Source: Capronia americana (taxonomy: Eukaryota; Ascomycota; Eurotiomycetes; Chaetothyriales; Herpotrichiellaceae). From it: DNA of 64,000 nucleotides. The stretch covers positions 1,178,001 through 1,242,000 of the forward strand of contig JADWQD010000013.1 in assembly GCA_016110215.1 (NCBI GenBank), given 5' to 3'. Below, one piece after another: positions 43,100 through 52,986 of the stretch. Made by a program: the position numbers and the translations under genes. Within the stretch, counting starts at the first letter, position 1, and each line of letters begins with the position of its first letter. The notes under the pieces are model-generated. The model was not told the origin of the DNA. It ran no database searches and saw only the letters and a list, made by a program, of their open reading frames with translations.

Positions 43100-43746
43100 C
43101 TAATACGCCGTTCGGCAGGCCAATGACTCGAAGCTGACCGACAGGACCTCGACCACATTTCCCCATGGATCGGCCAAGTAAACACACTTGACACCGATGT
43201 TGCCGGGGTCGACGGTCTGGCCAATCTTGCTCCCCCCGGCACTGACGACCCTGTCCGCCAAGGCATCCGGGTCGGGATCGGTGACGCACACGTGGAAGAA
43301 GCCGGCGTGCTCATAGTGAAAGTCGCGCTCCGCCGCAACTGGCTTGGGGTCCACGAACTGGAACACCTCGAACCCGACTCCATTCCCGGTCGCCATGTAC
43401 GCCAGCTTGACTTCATTCAGGCCCGACGGGTAGATGCCGAAGATGGCGGCGCCGGGATCCGCCGATCGCTTGATGTGCGCGATCTTGCCCAGAAGTCGGA
43501 ACCCTAAGTGTGTGCTGTACCAGTCCACCACGGCTTCGACGTCGGCCACCGAGACGGCCACATGGTTGAGCGGGCGATTCCAAGTAAGCTAGAGAGAGCA
43601 AGGGAACCCGTTAGGCGCAAACTGTACAATCTACTGGGAGCGTAGTTTCAGCCCTGACCCCCCACCATTCCTCCCCGGCGATCGGAGCCGTTTGAAGAGT
43701 ACAGGAGACCAAGGTCGACGGGAACATGACTTACAGATCCTGACAT
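43100..43746 (-). CDS. VOC-fold (glyoxalase/dioxygenase superfamily) protein with 12-nt first exon
   Basis: Exons in coding order: 43746-43735 (four codons, MSGS) and 43588-43100, joined over a 146-bp intron; 501 nt, 166 residues. The first exon and the CTAG acceptor are chosen because the spliced reading gives LTWNRPLNHVAVSVADVEAV, the normal start of a VOC domain. Four likely metal ligands are visible in order: His of NHVAVSV, Glu of FEVFQF, His of FFHVCVTD and Glu of NVVEVLS. The fold hosts glyoxalase I, methylmalonyl-CoA epimerase and extradiol dioxygenases. In this context a role in aldehyde or lactone handling is possible, but the reaction is undetermined. Confidence 0.75.
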
Positions 43747-44270
43747 TTTGAGTTTGATTCGTGCGGTGACCTATTTTGTTGCGATCGTCCTGGTTGTTTA
43801 CCTATGCTACTGTTGTGGCTACGCACAAGACCTACGCTCTTAAGTAGCGAATACCATAAAGACAGCCGCGGACTTGGCTTGCAGGTCGTTGACCTCCGGC
43901 TATACGACGAAACGGGGGTCCGCTTGATGACTGCCAAACGAGTGTGGAGATTGAGCCTTGGTCTTGATAGCTACCCCTGCTCGCGCCTCGCCTGTGCTGT
44001 CTCTCCCGAAACCCCGCCTGCACTGGGTTCTTGGGGTTGACTCGGAGAAGCAAAGAGGTTTTCGAACGAGTTTTGGGAGAGATCTTCCAAATTCATGCAG
44101 ATGGGCATTTGATGATGATCACGGAAGCTAGGGGGGACAAGGATAAGTCTTGCAAAGCCTCTGGCAGAACATCGATGGGAGATGAACAAAGGGAAGGATT
44201 GCCGCTGAGGGGATTGGTGGGACGTGTCCGGAACGTCTGTGGTCTTTGTTGTTCGTGAAAATTGATGTTA
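43747..44270. other. Intergenic between VOC gene and cyclase relic
   Basis: No gene recognised. Short frames (43804-44040 plus, 43971-44189 minus) lack signatures. Confidence 0.35.
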
Positions 44271-44600
44271 CTAAAAGATAGGTATCGCTCCTGGTGGACT
44301 TCCACACCCCACTTGACATGCAACGGCGCGCTTGGAACGAAGAAGGTCCAACGCTGCTGCTTATCACACCCGACAGCCAGACCTTCCAAATTCCACATCT
44401 CGCCGATCGGGGCTCCCCGCCGGACGAGGGACCATTCGTGGATGATCCATTGGCCCAGATGTGGGAGTGGCCAGGCCTCGAACGCCATCGTGTCGCCAAT
44501 GTGAGCTGCAAAGTGCTGGCTGTACAACTACTACTCTCTATTGTAAGCCACTCCGATCGCCTTCTCGTCGGTGCCAAACGTCTCCGGCCTGCATTGTTGC
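44271..44600 (-). pseudogene. Degraded cyclase-family (kynurenine-formamidase-like) gene relic
   Basis: The minus strand from about 44560 downward reads IGVAYNRE, then two consecutive TAG stops (44531-44533 and 44528-44530). It then runs YSQHFAAHIGDTMAFEAWP, GAPIGEMWNLEGLA and RWTFFVPSAPLHV without interruption. This is the C-terminal third of the fungal cyclase family (PF04199, metal-dependent amidase/lactonase-like). The family's ending (G-S-P-P-G-A-I-P-I-F and stop) is present but in the next frame, starting about 44310, so one base appears to have been lost. No convincing N-terminal half was found upstream to 45296. With two stops, a frameshift and a missing front it is a dead gene. It probably once belonged to the cluster. 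Confidence 0.72.
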
Positions 44601-45296
44601 GCTGAAGCGCGATCGTGCTGGCGAACATAGCCTCAGAAGCCCGTCGTTGTTACAGTCGTCGACCTGGGTGGCCGTTGGAAGACTTGCATTTCTAAAATGT
44701 TCGACCAGGTCCACGGCTGTGCCGGCTCGGGCTTTAGACAGCAACAACCGAAAAGGCAGCAGGTCTCTGTAACTCCTTCTGAACCCTCTCCTACCGGGCA
44801 CGTATTAGCCGACTGGCCTTACTATGGGACTCCGGTCAAGTTCTCCGCGACAATGATTTGACACGAGAGAAAACCGTCAGCATTACCCATGCATGGTGAT
44901 GGCCGGATGCCAGACCGCTCAAGACGGCAACTCCCGGTCGAGAGGTGTTGTGCCCGTCTCGGAACCTTGGTTGCGACCTCTCAACCTGCCAGGATAGTTC
45001 TGAGCCGTTGGAAAGGGGGTTCTCCTGCCCCTGCCCCTGTCCGCGATGGGCCACCGTGAGCCGGCAGACTGGCGACGAAGCACAACTGTAGCTGTGCTTG
45101 GGGCTCCAGCAGCCTCTCTGTAGCTAGGCCGCCGCAGACTAGGTCCTCGGGGTGGTTTATGCCGCCAAGAACTGGGTGGGACGACTCATCACCATGAAGG
45201 TATAACAAAGGGTCCAGAAGGAGGGAATGACAGATACTGTAAAGACCTCGCGTTCAGGACCTACACCTGAAACAACACCGATCCAGCAACAGGAAG
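44601..45296. promoter_or_regulatory. Upstream region of aldehyde dehydrogenase; no intact gene
   Basis: May include unrecognisable remains of the cyclase relic. A TATAACA element at 45201-45207 lies 90 bp before the aldehyde dehydrogenase ATG. Confidence 0.4.
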
Positions 45297-46808
45297 ATGG
45301 GTGACTACAAGCCCCCTTTCTCGCACCCAGCGACCATCAAGGAGGCCGTTTCGGACCATTCGCTCATTCGCGAACAGGGCTTTATTGGAGGCGAATGGGT
45401 TGGCGGCACAAAGACGTTCCCCGTTTACGATCCGGCGACAGACAGAGTGATTGCCAACGTCGCTGACCTTGAAGCCGAAGATTTCCAGACAGCAATCAAC
45501 CATGCTGAAGCAGCGTTCAAGAGCTTCCGACTTACCAACGAGCATGCTCGTTCCAAGATGCTGCACGAATGGGCCTCCTTGGTCCGCCGTCACGCCGACG
45601 ACCTCGCCGTCATCCTAACCATGGAGAATGGCAAGACCCTCGCCGAGGCTGCCGGGGAAGTCGAATATGGTGCCTCCTTCATCAGTTGGTTCGCCGAAGA
45701 AGCCATCCGGTCCTATGGCGACGTGATCCCTTCCCAGCATGCTCAAAGTACCAACTTGGTTGTCCGCCAACCCATCGGTGTCTGCGGCATCATCACGCCC
45801 TGGAACTTCCCCATTGCCATGATCACGCGGAAAGTCGGCCCTGCCCTGGCGGCCGGCTGCACCGTAGTTATCAAGCCGCCCTCCGAAACCCCCCTCTGCG
45901 CCCTGGCCTTGACCTATCTTGCCCAACGGGCCGGCGTCCCAGCCAACGCGATCCAGGTGGTGCCTACCAGGGACCGCTCTGCCGCCGCCGAGCTCTACAC
46001 CAACCCGATTGTGAAGAAGGTCTCCTTCACTGGTTCCACTCCGGTCGGCAAGCTGATCACGGCCGCCGCTGCCGGGACGATGAAGAAGGTGTCGATGGAG
46101 CTCGGGGGCAACGCGCCCTACATTGTCTTTGACGACGCCAACCTGACCGAGGCCGTCGATGGCGTGCTCGTGTGCAAATTCCGGTGCTCGGGCCAGACGT
46201 GCGTATGCGCGAACAGGATCTACGTGCAACGGGGAATTCACGACCGGTTCGTAGACGCGCTGCTGAAACGCATGCACAGCTTCAAAGTCGGGTCTGGTCT
46301 CGACCCCTCCGTCACGCATGGCCCGCTCGTCAACCGCGCTGGGGTGGCCAAGGTCCGCGCACACATCGCCGACGCCGTCAGCAAGGGAGCCCAATTGGTC
46401 GTCGGCGGCTCCGTTCCCGACGAGGACAGCAGCAACGGCAAGGGCTATTTCATTGAACCGGCGCTGCTGACCGGCGTGACGCAGTCGATGCTGGTGGCCA
46501 GCGACGAGACATTCGGCCCCTTGGCTCCCGTCATCATGTTCGACACGGTGGACGAGGTGATCGCCATGGCCAACGACACCGAGTTCGGTCTGGCTGGCTA
46601 CTTCTTCGCCAATGACTTGCGCAAGGTCTGGAAGGTCGCGCTCGCGCTCGAGGTTGGCATGGTGGGCGTCAACACGGGCAAGATCAGCGCCGCCGAAGCG
46701 CCCTTTGGGGGAATCAAGGAGAGCGGCTTGGGCAAGGAGGGCAGCAAGTACGGCCTGGCAGAGTTCCAGGTTATGAAGAATATCACTCTTGGGAATCTGG
46801 GCTCGTGA
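45297..46808 (+). CDS. Aldehyde dehydrogenase, succinate-semialdehyde dehydrogenase type
   Basis: A single-exon 503-residue protein of normal family length. ALDH signatures: PWNFPIAM with N170, the NAD(P) loop FTGSTPVGK (244-252), the general base E268 in MELGGNAPYIVF, and the nucleophile C302 in SGQTCVCANR. C-terminal FGGIKESGLGKEG is also present. Overall sequence resembles fungal Uga2/GabD succinate-semialdehyde dehydrogenases, which oxidise a short semialdehyde to the dicarboxylate. In the cluster it could oxidise another hydroxy- or sugar-derived aldehyde. The long antisense open frame is a composition artefact. Intronless and GC-rich compared with neighbours. Confidence 0.88.
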   Translation: MGDYKPPFSHPATIKEAVSDHSLIREQGFIGGEWVGGTKTFPVYDPATDRVIANVADLEAEDFQTAINHAEAAFKSFRLTNEHARSKMLHEWASLVRRHADDLAVILTMENGKTLAEAAGEVEYGASFISWFAEEAIRSYGDVIPSQHAQSTNLVVRQPIGVCGIITPWNFPIAMITRKVGPALAAGCTVVIKPPSETPLCALALTYLAQRAGVPANAIQVVPTRDRSAAAELYTNPIVKKVSFTGSTPVGKLITAAAAGTMKKVSMELGGNAPYIVFDDANLTEAVDGVLVCKFRCSGQTCVCANRIYVQRGIHDRFVDALLKRMHSFKVGSGLDPSVTHGPLVNRAGVAKVRAHIADAVSKGAQLVVGGSVPDEDSSNGKGYFIEPALLTGVTQSMLVASDETFGPLAPVIMFDTVDEVIAMANDTEFGLAGYFFANDLRKVWKVALALEVGMVGVNTGKISAAEAPFGGIKESGLGKEGSKYGLAEFQVMKNITLGNLGS

Positions 46809-47100
46809 GGCGTCTCTGAAGTTTATGTCGAGATGACAAGATGGTTGTGGACACAGAGAGGGAGGCCGGAAAACGCAACCTTGTCCTCTTTCCCAAGAAA
46901 TCAAACTTGTATTGTTGCTCCTCTTATTTCCACAGAAGGATTTAGCAGTCACATTCCCGCTAAATAATGGACAGGGTGAGGCACAATCTTCTTGTTCCCT
47001 TGTGGCTTTCTAGACTACTCCATGCTATTGGACTACCATGGTAAGCAAACTCTAGGCCGAGATTCACGGTCAAACCACCCATCTCTGTTCAAGCGCCGGT

Positions 47101-48265
47101 TCAATTCCTCCCGGCATGCATCCCTCCAGTAATCAACAGCTCGCCACCCGTCATGTAGCTGCTGGCGGCACTGAGCAAGTAGACGGCGGCGCCCTTGAGC
47201 TCGGAGCGGTCGGCCATCCGCTTCATGGGCGGCTCCGAGACAAACGTCTCGGCCAAGCCGGGCCTGGTGGCGCTGATGTCCAGCGTCATGTCGGTCATGA
47301 CATAGCCGGGCGAAATACAATTGACGCGGACGCCGACCGTGGCCAGCTCGACGCTGAGTTGGCGGCACAGCGCCAGCACCGCCCCCTTGGAGGCACAGTA
47401 GTCTGACGTGTACTGGAGTCTAGAGGCTTGGTGGGCGGCGATGCTGGCGATCAGTACGACGGAGCCCGCGGCTGGAGAGGGTGAAAGGGTTGCACGGGCC
47501 GAGGGGATGGGCTTTTGCGAAGTCATCTGCCGCACCGCAAGTTGGGCGGCGTAATAGGTGCCCAGGACATTGATTTCAAACGTCCGCTTGACGCTGGTCG
47601 GAACACGGTCGAGGAACGGTTGGTCCGGACAGATACCCGCCGCGGTGATACTGAAAGCAACGAGGATGAGATTGAATCTCGTTGCAGCCGTGAGAGAAAG
47701 GATGCCATGGGAAGATGCTTGGGGATAGGAGACGGGGGTTTCCTTACATTCCATCAATGCGGTGGAAGTCCTGGACGATCAAGTCGAAAGTGCGTTTGAG
47801 ACACTCGTAGTCGGTGACGTCCGAGCTGGACAAAGACGAAAATCAGTAAATCAGTCTTATTGTCGTGCTCGCCAGCCTTTCCCTGCCCACGCTGCGTTTG
47901 CGACGACGGGGTATCCAGGACTGCTCGACTTGGCAGTCTTCAACCAGGTGGGGATTGACGAAGGGACGAGATCTTATGCAGTGTAGACCAGGGGGAAAGG
48001 ATTGGGGAACTCACTGGTAATACCGGGCTTTGGTGACTCTCTGCTTGAGGATCTCGAAATGCTCGTGTGGTGCTGGAGACGCATCGATTACCGCGACTAG
48101 ACCTCCGGCCTCAGCGACGGCAAAAGCCAGTGTCAGGCCAATGCCTCGGGCACCTCCAGTGATGACCACGACGCGGTCTTGGAGACTGAAGAGATCGGCG
48201 ACGTGGCAGTGCAGGTAGGCATCTGTTGTAGGATTGTTCTGAGTCGTATCGCCAACTGCCGCCAT
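47101..48265 (-). CDS. Classical SDR, sorbose/mannitol-reductase-like, three exons
   Basis: Exons in coding order: 48265-48015, 47825-47748 and 47650-47101 (879 nt, 292 residues). The TGxxxGxG motif TGGARGIG is at 36-43, TAAG replaces NNAG, Ser lies in IASIAAHQAS, and YCASK carries the catalytic Tyr and Lys. SPGYVMTDMT and a final ITGGMHAG follow. The long N-terminal lead (LHCHVADLFSLQDRVVVITG) resembles NADP-dependent mannitol 2-dehydrogenase / L-sorbose reductase proteins, which interconvert ketoses and polyols. The ATG at 48265 is used because the frame upstream offers only TTG. Specificity is inferred. Confidence 0.8.
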
Positions 48266-49078
48266 CTTGTCTCCAATATGGGACAAAATGGCCGATGTTG
48301 GACGGGACCGGGGAAATGCGCAGACTTAGAGCACACTTCGGCGGAAGGAGAAACGGTGACAGCTGAGATAACATGGTTTATCCAGGCTGGTATGTATGTA
48401 TGCCCAATCTGAGAGACCTTGAGGTTCTCGACTGGACTTACACTGTGCCTGTCTCCTTCGGTTATTCGCTGTTCCTGCATCGAGCTACTGTGCCTGTTGC
48501 TCGTTCTCAGCTTAGTTGTCACTTCAAGTACCCGGCAATTCATCAAGGGGTTGGACTCGGTTGGTGCGCTCGCTAAGTGACAATGACCGTCTCAGCGCGT
48601 TGTCAGTGATGCTACAATGGTACCGAGCATCCTTACAGGGGTGATCGGACATACTTTGAACACCGCAGGGTATGCAAAATCCCGGCTACTTCCTAGGAGT
48701 TTGAACTACAATTTAGGGCCCGCAACGCTGGTCTCACATTGTCGCTATATAGCCGGTGCGAAGGGGCGTGAGTTCGCAGGGCACGACTAGTCCTGTTGGC
48801 TTGTGGCCGCGAAGACTGGCGGAGCGTAAGAATGCTTCTGTGCTCCGTGGATATCTACACTTGTCACCTGAACGCTGATGCCAGTCCCCCGTATCTCTAA
48901 CTCGCACTATCTATCATCATTGATTAGTTGCAAGGAGAAAGAGGGGTGGGAGCGCGAATATTTGACCGCCACAGAAGCCTGTCTGTATGTGCTCGATTTT
49001 CAGGGCAGGTTCCATCTTGCACATTTTGCCCTGTCGTATTTTTTGCCACTATATCCAACAGCTGTAGCCTGACTGGCA
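48266..49078. other. Intergenic between SDR and transporter B
   Basis: About 800 bp with the SDR promoter and the transporter 3' end. A CTATATAGCC element lies near 48754. No credible gene. Confidence 0.4.
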
Positions 49079-50942
49079 TTAGACATTGGTTTTCTCTCGA
49101 GCCTCAATCTCGGTGGGTTGGGGTTTGCCGTGCGAGTCGGCGCCCACGACCTGTTCGACAACCTGGTCTCGCTGCTCGGCTGAAAGACGATCGGACTTTA
49201 AAAAGAGGTAATCGATTTCTTCCAGTCCCAGGCCTTTGGTTTCGGGGAACCAAAAGTAGATCATAGGCACGAAGGCAAAATTCTGGGTTTGATCGTCAGC
49301 CATTGGATCCGAAGGAGTTTGAACGAGAAGATGACTTACGAACGCCATGAAAACCAGGTAGGTCTTCCAGGTGATGTTATGGACCATGGTGGGCGTGATT
49401 TGGACAATAACAAAGACCTTGATTAGTTAGCATATTCTTGGGGGCCGCGGATTATTGGAGGGGATATATGTACCCAGATCCAATTGTTGAAGACAGCCAA
49501 TGCGGTCCCTTGAGCACGAATACGCAGTGGGAGAATCTCGGTGCTATAGCACCAAGGGATAGCGTTCAAACTGGCACCAAACGAGAGCATGTACTGTAAA
49601 GTCGTGGTCAGCCTAGTAAGGGAAAAGGGCGTGACACTGTAACCCACGGTGATGAAAAAAGCGATGGAAACATTGGCCGTCGCCTTCCCTTTGTCCGTTC
49701 CGCTGTAAGAGAGCAGGATGGCCACTATCATCATCGAGAGGCCCATCCCGATGGCTCCAAACATCATAGGTTTCTTTCGACCAAGACGATCAGCTCCCAG
49801 AGCCGGGACCAGGGAACCGACAGCGAAGGCCAGATTCAGGCAGCCACCCACAACAATGGCAGTATTACGGCTGAGTCCAACGTTGACTTCGAGGACAGTC
49901 GCTGAATAGAAGACGATGACGTTGATCCCTGCCCACTGTGTGTCCGATTAGCATTGCCACGGTTACAAACATGTCCCCACCGAAAAGACTGACCTGATTC
50001 ATGAACAACACCAGGCAGGCCAGAAACACGCGCCAACCTGTCTGCACAGGATCTCGCTTGAAGATTCGGATCCATTTGAAAGGATCCTTCTCCTCCAAAG
50101 AAATGGCCTCAAGGATTTCTCTCTTCTCGGTCTCCACCACAGGATCGTCAGGCGCTGAGTTCCAGACCTTGGCCAGAATCGCTACGCCTTCTTCGGTCCG
50201 GCCTTGCTGAATCAACCATCTGGGCGTTTCTGGCAGCCCCACCACTAAAAGAGCAACACTGGCAGCCATAGGGATCTGAAGGGCAATGGGAAGCCGCCAC
50301 GCAATTGGCCCACTGGCGAAACTCATCCCGTAGTCGAAGAAGTAGGCCATCGAGACCCCAACGGCAGTAAACATGACTTCAGCAGTGACGAGTCGGCCTC
50401 TATGTTCTCTTTTGCATAACTCGGACTGGTACATAGGGATCGTTGACGTATCGATCCCAACCCCAAAACCGGTGATGATTCGTCCGACCATCAGCTGGGG
50501 TACGGAGTACGCAGAATCTTGAATGACTGCCCCAAGAGCAATGAAAAACATGGCGGCCCATATCGCATGTCGACGGCCAAATCGAGCACCGATGAAGAAG
50601 TTGATGGCGCACCCGAGAAAGCAACCCACATTGTAGATGGAGACAATGATGCCGAGGAACCCAGGGTCAGGATGATGGAAAGTGTCGAGGAAATCAGGGT
50701 TTGTGATCAAACCACCAAAGACGCCCTGATCCCAGCCGAAACTGCACAAACACAATCAGCAATTGCTGGAAGACACCAGATGGCACAGGCTCTCAAACGT
50801 ACAGTACAAAGGCCGACAGGCAAGTATAAGTAATGGCAAGCTGGATAGGTCGACCTGGTTTGAACCAGTCTCTAGCCATGGGGTTGGTGTCTCGAATAGG
50901 TTCGTCGTCTAAAGCCCTGGGACCGTACTTCAGCAAGCGCAT
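49079..50942 (-). CDS. MFS sugar transporter B, six exons
   Basis: Exons in coding order: 50942-50803, 50741-49994, 49935-49648, 49593-49474, 49417-49340 and 49282-49079 (1578 nt, 525 residues). Signatures are FGWDQGVFGG at TM1, GARFGRRHAIWA after TM2, GFGVGIDTSTIPMYQSE, ETPRWL after TM6, AGINVIVFYSA at TM7, DRLGRKKP after TM8, and PETKGLGLEEID at the end. It is a plasma-membrane sugar porter. The 54-bp third intron is open in frame, so a longer protein from the unspliced form is possible. The ATG at 50942 is preferred (a CATAAATA box lies 65 bp above); an in-frame ATG at 50879 is the alternative. Confidence 0.84.
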
Positions 50943-51006
50943 GAGTTCTAACTCTGGGGTCGTACAGTAAACCTGGAGTAGGCAAAACGGGGGGGTTTGC
51001 CCAGAG

Positions 51007-51014
51007 TATTTATG
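51007..51014 (-). promoter_or_regulatory. TATA-like box of sugar transporter B
   Basis: CATAAATA on the minus strand, 65 bp upstream of the proposed ATG at 50942, which supports that start over the one at 50879. Confidence 0.4.
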
Positions 51015-51218
51015 CCTGCCCCAGAGCTCATGCGTACGGTGATTGTGTGGGGAGATGAAACCTTGGAGTTGCATTGTAGATCATGTCTTGAGGCCGGCGA
51101 TGCTCCGCTACATTGCTGAATGAGACTCGGCTTCCAAGGAGGAAGACGGCTATAAGGCTTCGGCACAACAGGACAAACTTGGGGTTTCGAGCGGCCGGGT
51201 CATTCATGACCACGGGGC

Positions 51219-51593
51219 TTACGGTTCCTCGGTATTGCAAATCTCTTTCTTTCGTTTTCTCACATCTCTCGTCTGTGCTTGTCCCAACGTGGCATTCATA
51301 TCGCCAGAGTTTGTAATGGAAAGTTGAGAATCGTGTCTCGATGTAACCAACTGTGATGAAACATCAAAAACCGTTTCGCCGAGTATTGAACGTACCTTGG
51401 TAATCTGCACGTTGCGGTCCTCTGTGGCCCATTCTTTGAACTCCTGAAGTGCGGCGATCGTGGTGTCCCGCAATGCCTTCTCATGATCTGGACTAGAGTC
51501 ATCTTCACTAGGCAGTTTAGGTGGGAGGAATATGTGGTGGATCATAAACCGGATCGCACTCGGTTGCGATTCGTTAATCGACTGAGCCCTCAT
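51219..51593 (-). pseudogene. DUF6606 N-terminal fragment
   Basis: A 124-codon frame from the ATG at 51593. Its first half contains IHHIFLPPKLPSEDD followed by HEKALRDTTIAALQEFKEWA, the characteristic start of the fungal DUF6606 domain found at the N-terminus of proteins of roughly 3000 residues. A GTACGT donor follows immediately (51407-51402 on the minus strand), but nothing recognisable as the rest of the giant protein lies downstream, where the sugar transporter begins. It is therefore best seen as a truncated fragment, either a decayed gene or a short transcribed remnant. Confidence 0.55.
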
Positions 51594-52641
51594 ATTGCAG
51601 GTTACGGCTAATAGAGGATTTCTCACAGCGATGGGGAGAGAAATCGATTAAGGAAAGAAACTCTTATCTATAAATTCCAGATAGGTGATAAATTCGACGT
51701 CGCAGCCTGATGAGTCTGGTAGAGCTGATCGTCATCTACTAGCGGCAGAACTCGCCCCTTCTCCAGTTCGTATCGAAGGTGCAAGTTGCATTATCGCGGC
51801 GGTTAGTTGGTTGTTGCCTCACCTAGGGTCTATAACTGAGAAACGCATTTAACTAGTACACGATGATGCCAACCAGATAACAATGATGCGTGAATCGATT
51901 TGAATGGTTGGCAGCGCCTTGTCGTGCAGACACTCTTGCACAGTCGACAAGTTCAATGCTAGGCTGCATATTGCCCTTCGTGTTGGCGGATATTGCAAAG
52001 GCAGCACCGTCGCTCTACTCCAACACCGTCGTTGGCCAGTACAAGAACAGCCTCCACCATGTCGGAAAGACGATGGGGGGAGATGAGATATGGAAGAAAA
52101 CACTCGCAGGTCGTGCACGTATGTAGACTTGTAATTCCGAACGTCCAAATGGAGCTCGCGCGTTCAGCAATAGTCAGGCTTTTGAATCTCCCCGAGTCGG
52201 AAAATGAGGGTGGGAGTGTTGAGATCACGGCCCTCAAAAGGTCGGTGTGTAGGGTGTCAAAAAAGGGTTTCTCAAAGGCCTGCTTGGCTCTGTTCTGCGT
52301 CTTGACTTCCATCAGTCACTTCAGGTTACACAGCAGAAGCAGGATGAGCCAACCACCAAGAGTTCTTGTATTGGTAGGCATACAGAGCACGTCAAGGTGC
52401 GCTGGGTGTCGATTTACCTCCTCTTTAAACGCCAAGACTTACTAGTTATTCTCCTTGCATTTTAATTGGCGGAACGAATCAACGCCGAACCTCAATCTCA
52501 ATACTGACTTTACTGCACGGAGTAACTGCGTTACTGAAGAAGGGGTATTTCCAGTTATCGACCTTTTCCTGCCTCTCATTGTACTTTGGTCTCGTCGCTC
52601 ATCCTTCCCTGCGAAATACCTGCCACACAGCGATCAAACCT
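51594..52641. other. Intergenic, about 1 kb
   Basis: Divergent upstream region of the DUF6606 fragment and the LYR protein gene. A 117-codon minus frame (51959-52312) has no signature. Confidence 0.4.
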
Positions 52642-52986
52642 ATGCGGTCGACCCTCCTCCGCTTCGCCTCCGTAGCCAAAGCTTCCCCAGCTCCGTCGCC
52701 TCCGCCCAAGTCTCGTCTGCGTAAACCGGCGCCGCTCTCGTTGGACCACTTCATTCAACGCCAACGCGTAATCCATCTATACCGCGACATCCTCCGCTCC
52801 ATATACCGGCACATGCTTTCACCACAGAGAGACGAAAGCGTGGCGTACGCGAAGGGCGAGTTCGCGCGAAATAAGGATGTCAAGGAGATCGACAGGATTC
52901 GGTACCTGATCAGTACGGGCAAAGCGGAGTGGGATGGGTTGAGAAGGGGTATTGAGGGGATGGGACCGGTAAAACGGCGAGGGTGA
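52642..52986 (+). CDS. LYR-motif protein, LYRM2-like
   Basis: A single-exon 114-residue protein. The segment LSLDHFIQRQRVIHLYRDI carries the LYR tripeptide (46-48) and a following conserved Phe/Arg helix, as in LYRM2. The Arg/Ser-rich N-terminus (MRSTLLRFASVAKA) looks like a mitochondrial targeting peptide. LYR proteins are small mitochondrial-matrix assembly factors that bind acyl carrier protein; LYRM2 is linked to complex I. The ATG at 52642 is chosen because upstream frame lacks the targeting-peptide character. Confident on the family, moderate on the orthologue. Confidence 0.82.
   Translation: MRSTLLRFASVAKASPAPSPPPKSRLRKPAPLSLDHFIQRQRVIHLYRDILRSIYRHMLSPQRDESVAYAKGEFARNKDVKEIDRIRYLISTGKAEWDGLRRGIEGMGPVKRRG

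Noticed and set aside
45615..46952. 445-codon open frame on the minus strand
   Set aside because: It is antisense to the aldehyde dehydrogenase, has no domain, and its His/Gly/Asp-rich composition is the complement of GC-rich coding sequence.
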